Shown here one piece after another: positions 24,765 to 29,626 of a DNA stretch of 29,626 bases. The stretch is from Bacteroidales bacterium (GTDB lineage: Bacteria; Bacteroidota; Bacteroidia; Bacteroidales; WCHB1-69), in the NCBI GenBank assembly GCA_017618435.1, contig JAFZUH010000088.1:1-29626 (forward strand), written 5' to 3'. The first letter of the stretch is position 1; each line of letters starts with the position of its first letter. Below the pieces are notes generated by a model. It had not been told where the DNA came from, did no database searches, and saw nothing but the letters and a program-made list of their open reading frames with translations. The translations under genes were made by a program, and so were the position numbers.

Positions 24765-25898
24765 ATGTGGCAATTTTTTATACATGAAATACATCGTATT
24801 TTTCGCGACCCGGGGGTGGTGGTGATTTTTATTGTTGCTACGCTTGCTTATCCTTTGCTATACAAAATTATTTATTGGAATGAACAGATTACCGGTGTCC
24901 CCGTGGCAGTGGTGGACTTCAGCAATTCTCCTGAAAGCCGTGATTTTCTTCATAAATGGAATGCTGCTCCTGACATTTCTCTGACATATACTTGTACCTC
25001 TATGTCGGAAGCACAGCAGTTGCTCCGTGACCAAAAAGTTCATGGTATTGTTTATTTCCCCCGTGATTTTGCCGCACAACTTGCAGACCCGTTGGGACAG
25101 GCACATATTTCACTTTATTGTGATATGTCATCTTTTCTCTATATGAAAGCGATTTACCTCAGTTGCAACCAAGTGATGTTGGAATCCATGCGGAATATAC
25201 AAATAGACAGATACGAACAGATGGGTATAGACAAGGAGTTTGCATGGGCTTTTGTCCAAGAGGCTCCTTATTCGGAAACGGCACTATTTACACCTACAGG
25301 GGGCTATGGTTCCTTTCTTATTCCTGCTGTTTTGGTGCTTATTTTGCATCAGACACTTTTTTTTGGCATTTGTATGTTAGGCGGTACCGCACGCGAAGAC
25401 AATGAAGAAAATTTTGGTATCCGTAGTCTTATCGGGCGGGCTGTTGCATATTTTCTTATTTATTATATTTTGGCGGCTATTCTATTGGGGTTTATGCCAC
25501 GTTTGTTTGATATTCCGCATATAGGCAGCATTTGGCATATTCTTTTGCTGAATATCCCGTATATTTTGTCCGTCATATTTTTCTCTATGTGTGTCAGTGT
25601 GTTTATCCGCAATCGTGAGTCGGGTTTGGTGTTGCTTATTTCCACCTCTCTTATATTCTTGTTTATGGCTGGAATTTCGTGGCCCAAGGAAATGATACCT
25701 GACGCATGGCGTTACTTGTCGTTTTTTATCCCATATACATGGGGAGTACATGGTTTCATTCATATCAATTCCATGGGAGCCTCTCTTTCTGCAACAGCCA
25801 CCGAGTTTATTGCTCTTTCAATACTTTCCGTAGCTTATTTTATACTTGCCTGTATTCTTTTCCGTATTAGAGAATCCCGCATGGTTCAACATTTATAG
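24765..25898 (+). CDS. ABC-2 family exporter permease, second of a pair
   Basis: The 377-residue product has the same plan as its neighbour: MWQFFIHEIHRIFRDPGVVV with TM1 (about 18-38), an extracytoplasmic domain beginning VPVAVVDFSNSPESRD, then five TM segments from FLIPAVLVLILHQTLFFGIC to the end, with the EDNEEN loop between. The two permeases would form a heterodimer. The start ATG is 1 bp after the first permease's stop. It ends the operon; no convincing terminator hairpin is seen after it. Confidence 0.9.
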   Translation: MWQFFIHEIHRIFRDPGVVVIFIVATLAYPLLYKIIYWNEQITGVPVAVVDFSNSPESRDFLHKWNAAPDISLTYTCTSMSEAQQLLRDQKVHGIVYFPRDFAAQLADPLGQAHISLYCDMSSFLYMKAIYLSCNQVMLESMRNIQIDRYEQMGIDKEFAWAFVQEAPYSETALFTPTGGYGSFLIPAVLVLILHQTLFFGICMLGGTAREDNEENFGIRSLIGRAVAYFLIYYILAAILLGFMPRLFDIPHIGSIWHILLLNIPYILSVIFFSMCVSVFIRNRESGLVLLISTSLIFLFMAGISWPKEMIPDAWRYLSFFIPYTWGVHGFIHINSMGASLSATATEFIALSILSVAYFILACILFRIRESRMVQHL

Positions 25899-26017
25899 TT
25901 TTACATTTACGGTAAAAACATTGCGAGTATAAATTAAAAATAGGAAAGAACCATTTTTTGTATCATTTTTTTTAAAGCTCTGCAAAGATATGAAATTTAA
26001 TTATTTGACCCCATTTT

Positions 26018-26040
26018 TAGCCTACTATTTTGACCAATTG
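26018..26040 (+). repeat. direct repeat, copy 1, upstream of the GH89 gene
   Basis: TAGCCTACT, one extra A, TTTTGACCAATTG. The second copy begins 42 bp downstream on the same strand. The whole gap 25899-26276 (378 bp) is very AT-rich and holds these repeats and candidate promoters but no gene. Confidence 0.6.
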
Positions 26041-26059
26041 AATACCCTAAACGCAAAAA

Positions 26060-26081
26060 TAGCCTACTTTTTGACCAATAG
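26060..26081 (+). repeat. direct repeat, copy 2, upstream of the GH89 gene
   Basis: TAGCCTACT followed by TTTTGACCAATAG, one base shorter than copy 1. The start-to-start distance of 42 bp is four helical turns, so both copies face the same side of DNA. Confidence 0.6.
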
Positions 26082-26126
26082 ACCGAAAAATTTAAATGGG
26101 ACGCTAATTGATAAGAAAAAATGAAT

Positions 26127-26134
26127 TATATTTG
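26127..26134 (+). promoter_or_regulatory. candidate -7 element upstream of the GH89 gene
   Basis: TATATTTG matches TAnnTTTG. TTG at 26108-26110 is 16 bp upstream, a little close. It lies 46 bp after the second direct repeat and would give a leader of about 135 nt. Confidence 0.4.
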
Positions 26135-26260
26135 CACCATCAAATTTTACACACTTTTTGGGAATACTACCTCTTTGTTTCAAGCAACGGCTTGGGTTAA
26201 AGTTTTTTGTGCATTTCACTTTTTTCTGACTAAATAAACTGATTATTGGATAATAAATGT

Positions 26261-26268
26261 TACTTTTG
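26261..26268 (+). promoter_or_regulatory. second candidate -7 element, directly before the GH89 start
   Basis: TACTTTTG matches TAnnTTTG and ends 8 bp before the ATG at 26277. The only TTG upstream (26246-26248) is 12 bp away, too close for a -33. If used, the mRNA would have almost no leader. Confidence 0.35.
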
Positions 26269-26276
26269 CATCAAAA

Positions 26277-28544
26277 ATGAACATAAAAAAGATTAAATCG
26301 CTTATTGTGGCATTGTCTGTATGTTCCGTTTTGTCGGCAAACACCAAAGACGAGCAAGCCCTTTATGCCCTTGTGGGACGTATTGCTCCGCAACATCAGA
26401 GCAATTTTGTATTTAAGCAGAAAAAACAGAAGACAGAAACCTATACTGTTGAATCTAAGGGCGGAAAGATAGTCATTACGGGCAGCAATGCCCAAGCGAT
26501 GGCTGTGGGGCTCAACTATTATCTCAAATATGTTTGCCATACCACGGTTTCGTGGCTTGTGTCCAGCCCTGTGGAATTGCCTGCCGTATTGCCGTCTACC
26601 AAGCGAATTGCTCAAACAGCCCGCTGTGACAAGCGTTTCTTTTTGAATTATTGCACCTACGGCTATACCTTGCCGTGGTTTACTTGGACAGACTGGGAGC
26701 GGCTAATCGATTGGATGGCACTCAATGGCATCAATATGCCGTTAGCCAATACCGGCATTGAAGAAATTGCCTACCGTGTTTATACGGGTCTTGGTATGAG
26801 TGATGAAGAAACCCGATCTTTTTTTACCGGTCCCGCACATTTGCCGTGGCATCGTATGTCTAATATCGACAAGTGGCAAGGTCCTTTGCCGCAGACTTGG
26901 CTCAAAGGACAACTTGCTTTACAAAAGAAAATAGTGGCTCGTGAGCGTGAGTTGGGCATGAAGCCCGTTTTGCCCGGTTTTTCCGGTCATGTGCCTGCTG
27001 CATTGCGTTCTCTGTTTCCCAATGCCAAGATTAGCAAGTTGCAGAATTGGGCAGGATTCCGCGATGAAACAAGTTGTTATTTTCTTGACCCGCAAGACAG
27101 TCTCTTTGCAGAAATTCAGCATCGCTACATCAGTGAGGTTATCAAGGAGTTCGGCACTGACCACATCTACAGCATAGACCCTTTCAACGAGATGAAACTT
27201 CCTTCGGAAGACCCCGCTTATCTTGCCACTGTCGCCAAAGGCATCTACAGCACGCTCACCGATGTGGATTCGCAGGCTGTATGGTTGCAGATGACGTGGA
27301 TGTTTTACTTTGACAAAGCAACTTGGACTCCCGAACGTGTCAAGGCTTTTCTCACTGCAGTGCCGCAGGATAGGCTTATTCTGCTTGACTATTGGGGTGA
27401 GTATCAGGAAATATGGCATCTTCATGAAAAATATCATGGGCAGCCTTATCTATGGTGTTATCTCGGCAATTTTGGCGGAAACACGCACTACAATGCCGAT
27501 TTCAACAAGGTTCGCACGCGGGTGGAAAATACTTTCAAAGATGGAGGTAACAATTTCAGCGGTTTGGGCGGTACCCTTGAAGGCTTCGGCATAAATCCTG
27601 AGATGTACGAATATTTCTACGAAAAAGCGTGGACAGATTATCCCTCCGATGAACTTTTCCTTCAAGCTCTCGCCGACAGACATTGCGGAGCCGAAGATAC
27701 TGCTTTCCGCAAAGCGTGGAAGACGCTTTTCTATGACATTATTAATGGTCAGGAATATGCAGGCAGTGCCAATACCGCCACCGAATATCCCCGTCTCAAC
27801 AAGGATAACAAGCCTTATTTCACTTCGTCCAAGGTTGCCGAGGGCAATGTGCTTGCTTGCAATGTTTGGCAGCAGTTGCTTTCCGTCCGATATACCGGCA
27901 ATGCTCTCTTTGTGTATGATGCTGTCAATCAGGGCAGGGAAGTGCTTGGTAATTATTTTTACTGCTTACGAAACGATTTTTCGCAGGCCTGCTATGCTCG
28001 CAATATAGAAAAGGCAGAGCAAAAAGCCAAAGAGATGCTTCAAACACTTGATGACCTTGATATGTTGCTGGGGTTCCATGAGGATTTTTCTTTCAACAAG
28101 TGGGTAAACGATGCCCGCTCGTGGGGACATACACCGGAAGAAAAAGAGTATTTCGAGGTGAATGCCCGCACGTTGCTCACCACGTGGGGTTTTAAGGGAC
28201 ATTTGCTCCGCGACTATGCCCGCCGCACATGGCACGGGCTTGTGGCACATTTTTACAAGCACCGTTGGGAAATATTTATCAGCCATTCGCTCAATGCTGC
28301 CCGAAAGGGAGTGGAGGTGGATGCCGAGAAACTGAAAGACGACATTTTTCAGTTTGAATGGAATTTTGCCCGAAAACTTTCCGATGCCGACCTCACCGAG
28401 GCTCCTATTAACGGTACTCCCGTTGAGATAATGCGGAATATGGCTGGCAAGTATGCCCCGCTTATAGGTCAACAAGCCGAACAAAACGCTTCCAACAAGG
28501 GATACCAAAAGCAAAAAGAGGCAACACCGCACGATTTTTATTGA
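26277..28544 (+). CDS. alpha-N-acetylglucosaminidase (GH89, NAGLU family)
   Basis: The 755-residue exported enzyme has a signal peptide (MNIKKIKSLIVALSVCSVLS, cleavage near SAN). An N-terminal domain with GGKIVITGSNAQAMAVGLNY is followed by the GH89 catalytic barrel from about residue 110 (KRFFLNYCTYGYTLPWFTWT, WERLIDWMALNGINMPLA). The two catalytic Glu of the family fit Glu305 in DPFNEM (acid/base) and Glu442 in INPEMYEYFYE (nucleophile), near the human NAGLU positions 316 and 446. A helical C-terminal domain completes it; length is normal. It removes terminal alpha-linked GlcNAc, found in mucin glycans and heparan-type chains, probably in the periplasm. No other glycosidase or SusC/D gene is adjacent. 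Confidence 0.95.
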   Translation: MNIKKIKSLIVALSVCSVLSANTKDEQALYALVGRIAPQHQSNFVFKQKKQKTETYTVESKGGKIVITGSNAQAMAVGLNYYLKYVCHTTVSWLVSSPVELPAVLPSTKRIAQTARCDKRFFLNYCTYGYTLPWFTWTDWERLIDWMALNGINMPLANTGIEEIAYRVYTGLGMSDEETRSFFTGPAHLPWHRMSNIDKWQGPLPQTWLKGQLALQKKIVARERELGMKPVLPGFSGHVPAALRSLFPNAKISKLQNWAGFRDETSCYFLDPQDSLFAEIQHRYISEVIKEFGTDHIYSIDPFNEMKLPSEDPAYLATVAKGIYSTLTDVDSQAVWLQMTWMFYFDKATWTPERVKAFLTAVPQDRLILLDYWGEYQEIWHLHEKYHGQPYLWCYLGNFGGNTHYNADFNKVRTRVENTFKDGGNNFSGLGGTLEGFGINPEMYEYFYEKAWTDYPSDELFLQALADRHCGAEDTAFRKAWKTLFYDIINGQEYAGSANTATEYPRLNKDNKPYFTSSKVAEGNVLACNVWQQLLSVRYTGNALFVYDAVNQGREVLGNYFYCLRNDFSQACYARNIEKAEQKAKEMLQTLDDLDMLLGFHEDFSFNKWVNDARSWGHTPEEKEYFEVNARTLLTTWGFKGHLLRDYARRTWHGLVAHFYKHRWEIFISHSLNAARKGVEVDAEKLKDDIFQFEWNFARKLSDADLTEAPINGTPVEIMRNMAGKYAPLIGQQAEQNASNKGYQKQKEATPHDFY

Positions 28545-28612
28545 TGGGACTTTGCTTTGCGGATTTTTTTCAAAAAAATGTCTGAAAGGACAATTATTCC
28601 GAAATTTTGTTG

Positions 28613-28620
28613 TATTTTTG
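28613..28620 (+). promoter_or_regulatory. candidate -7 element for the leader RNA before the last gene
   Basis: TATTTTTG matches TAnnTTTG exactly and is followed by CACC, but no TTTG lies at the -33 distance. It sits 69 bp after the GH89 stop. Use of it would give a leader of about 320 nt before the ATG at 28948. Confidence 0.5.
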
Positions 28621-28724
28621 CACCGATAAATACAAATAATAACCAAATAAAACGAAATGAATAGATAGAAAAGCACAGATTTGTGTGAAATGAAACAATA
28701 TAAATAACAGCATTAAAACTGGAT

Positions 28725-28760
28725 TCTTCTCCTATAAAATTTGGCGATTTTACAAGAAGA
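28725..28760 (+). other. two-part hairpin in the leader RNA
   Basis: TCTTCT (28725-28730) can pair with AGAAGA (28755-28760), and inside it TAAAAT (28735-28740) pairs with ATTTTA (28747-28752) around a TTGGCG loop. An internal loop separates the two 6-bp stems. Confidence 0.45.
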
Positions 28761-28795
28761 CATTACAGATTTTAAGTCATTATGCTCATGTATAT

Positions 28796-28882
28796 AGCGT
28801 GAGACGGACTTATTTCTTGGTAATGTCAGGTTACGCCAAATACCTATAGGAGCGGGAAACGAGTAAGTTTCACGCTTTTTTT
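28796..28882 (+). ncRNA. candidate structured RNA ending in an intrinsic terminator
   Basis: AGCGTGAGAC (28796-28805) pairs with GTTTCACGCT (28867-28876), 10 bp with one G-T pair, closing a 61-nt insert and followed by seven T (28876-28882). The insert holds a smaller stem AGGT/ACCT (28828-28831 and 28842-28845). A long insert closed by a terminator-like stem is typical of a riboswitch-type leader or a small RNA. It matches no riboswitch consensus I know. The gap 28545-28947 (403 bp) otherwise holds only the -7 element and hairpins listed here. Confidence 0.5.
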
Positions 28883-28885
28883 GTG

Positions 28886-28907
28886 CTTGTTTGGAAAACG
28901 AAACAAG
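28886..28907 (+). other. hairpin between the terminator and the last gene
   Basis: CTTGTTT (28886-28892) pairs with AAACAAG (28901-28907) around an 8-nt loop, 41 bp before the ATG at 28948. It may compete with or follow the terminator fold. Confidence 0.45.
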
Positions 28908-28947
28908 TAAAATCAATCAAGAAATAATAATTTAAATTTTAAGAAAA

Positions 28948-29626
28948 ATGAAAAAAGTAACAAAATTCTTCATGGCAGCCTTACTGGCTGTAATGTGCAG
29001 TTTCGGGTATGGGCAAAATAAGCAATGGGAAATGTACACCAAAATCCCTAAATTAAACAGAATTGAATTAAATTTGGGTAGAAATAGTTATAACGGCAAC
29101 AAAGAGCTAAACTTCGTTATTAATAGTGATTACACTGTTAGCGTTAATTGTTATTCTAAAATGAATCTTTACGATGGCGGGTCTTCTATTGATTTGAATC
29201 TTTCAGGCAGAGGACTATTAACTTGGCAATCTGAAAAAATGGTTATTCAATTAAACATTACAGAAAGCACACCCGGAGGAAAATATGAATACCAGACATG
29301 CCAAGATAAATGGTCTTTTGGGCAAGTTGTAGGAACACAATGGAACAACTATTATTATAGTTTTCCTCGTTCCGAAAACAAATATAGCTATTCATTTGTT
29401 CTAGAATATGGTAAAGATGAAGATGGTGAGTTTTTTAAATTAATAGGCAATGAAATAAATCTAATAACAAATGGAAACTTGCGCGTTATTACAGACTATG
29501 GCGGACGGAACTTTGAAACTAATAGTCGTTTCGAATACAAATCAAAAATAAGTATTACCAATAAACCCATAAGGTTTACAGCAGAATATAAATCCGATAG
29601 TGAACTGAATGCCGATAATTCCGACA
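28948..29626 (+). CDS. exported protein of unknown function, partial (cut by right edge)
   Basis: The frame is open from ATG 28948 to the window end (226 codons). The N-terminus is a signal peptide: MKKVTKFFMAALLAVMCSFG, cleavage near GYGQ (about residue 24). The mature part is rich in Asn, Ser, Tyr and Lys with alternating strand-like segments (ELNFVINSDYTVSVNCY, MVIQLNITEST, YSYSFVLEYG), which suggests a beta-sandwich or beta-barrel-like secreted protein. I recognise no family; the C-terminal part, where a sorting or anchoring domain could be, is not visible. It follows a candidate structured leader RNA, so expression may be controlled by attenuation. Confidence 0.8.
   Translation, partial: MKKVTKFFMAALLAVMCSFGYGQNKQWEMYTKIPKLNRIELNLGRNSYNGNKELNFVINSDYTVSVNCYSKMNLYDGGSSIDLNLSGRGLLTWQSEKMVIQLNITESTPGGKYEYQTCQDKWSFGQVVGTQWNNYYYSFPRSENKYSYSFVLEYGKDEDGEFFKLIGNEINLITNGNLRVITDYGGRNFETNSRFEYKSKISITNKPIRFTAEYKSDSELNADNSD

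Noticed and set aside
25983..25990. Minus-strand TATCTTTG (-7 element) after the ABC-2 operon
   Set aside because: No -33 element at the right distance and no gene or RNA structure on the minus strand that it could serve.
26018..26081. CRISPR-like array
   Set aside because: Only two imperfect copies, about 20 bp between them, no cas genes and no further units.

Overview
The window looks like chromosomal DNA of a Bacteroidales-type Bacteroidota. The signs are: promoters of the form TTTG ~19 bp TAnnTTTG, starts without clear Shine-Dalgarno sequences, Gln-ended signal peptides, a type IX secretion C-terminal sorting domain, a Bacteroidota-type putative porin, an RND efflux operon, a transporter operon with two ABC-2 permeases, and a GH89 glycosidase. 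No rRNA, tRNA, CRISPR array, insertion sequence or phage gene was recognised. The genus cannot be named from this alone.

Left part (1-4100, minus strand): a partial Cys-rich lipoprotein at the left edge, then a compact three-gene operon (small membrane protein, nucleoside phosphorylase, porin) with a clear promoter at 3928-3957. Divergent from it is a large secreted protein (4098-6653) with three PPC-like repeats, a beta-helix-like region and a type IX sorting tail, closed by an intrinsic terminator.

6654-11100: a long leader containing hairpins, a G9 tract and an intrinsic terminator precedes three exported proteins. These are an OmpA-family protein with two zinc ribbons, a coiled-coil-like protein of unknown function, and a small lysozyme/lytic-transglycosylase-like protein. 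The first and third look suited to the peptidoglycan layer, so this may be a cell-envelope module; that is inference.

11100-18235: an efflux operon, with a lipoprotein adaptor followed by a single 1507-codon reading frame that joins an AcrB-type RND permease to a complete outer-membrane-factor lipoprotein. The junction keeps the OMF's ATG, signal peptide and lipobox. A strong terminator follows, then an ECF sigma factor paired with a membrane protein that might be its regulator.

18340-20970: small housekeeping or accessory genes (sugar O-acetyltransferase, membrane protein, cupin, TfoX N-terminal-domain protein, YdeI/OmpD-associated protein). A remnant of a second copy of the membrane-protein gene lies between cupin and tfoX.

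20970-25900: a TolC / HlyD / ABC-2 permease / ABC-2 permease operon without an ATPase gene, preceded by an exact match to the sigma-54 promoter consensus.

25900-29626: a 378-bp intergenic region with a 42-bp-spaced direct repeat, an alpha-N-acetylglucosaminidase (GH89), a ~400-bp region with a candidate structured leader RNA ending in an intrinsic terminator, and the start of an exported protein of unknown function cut by the right edge.
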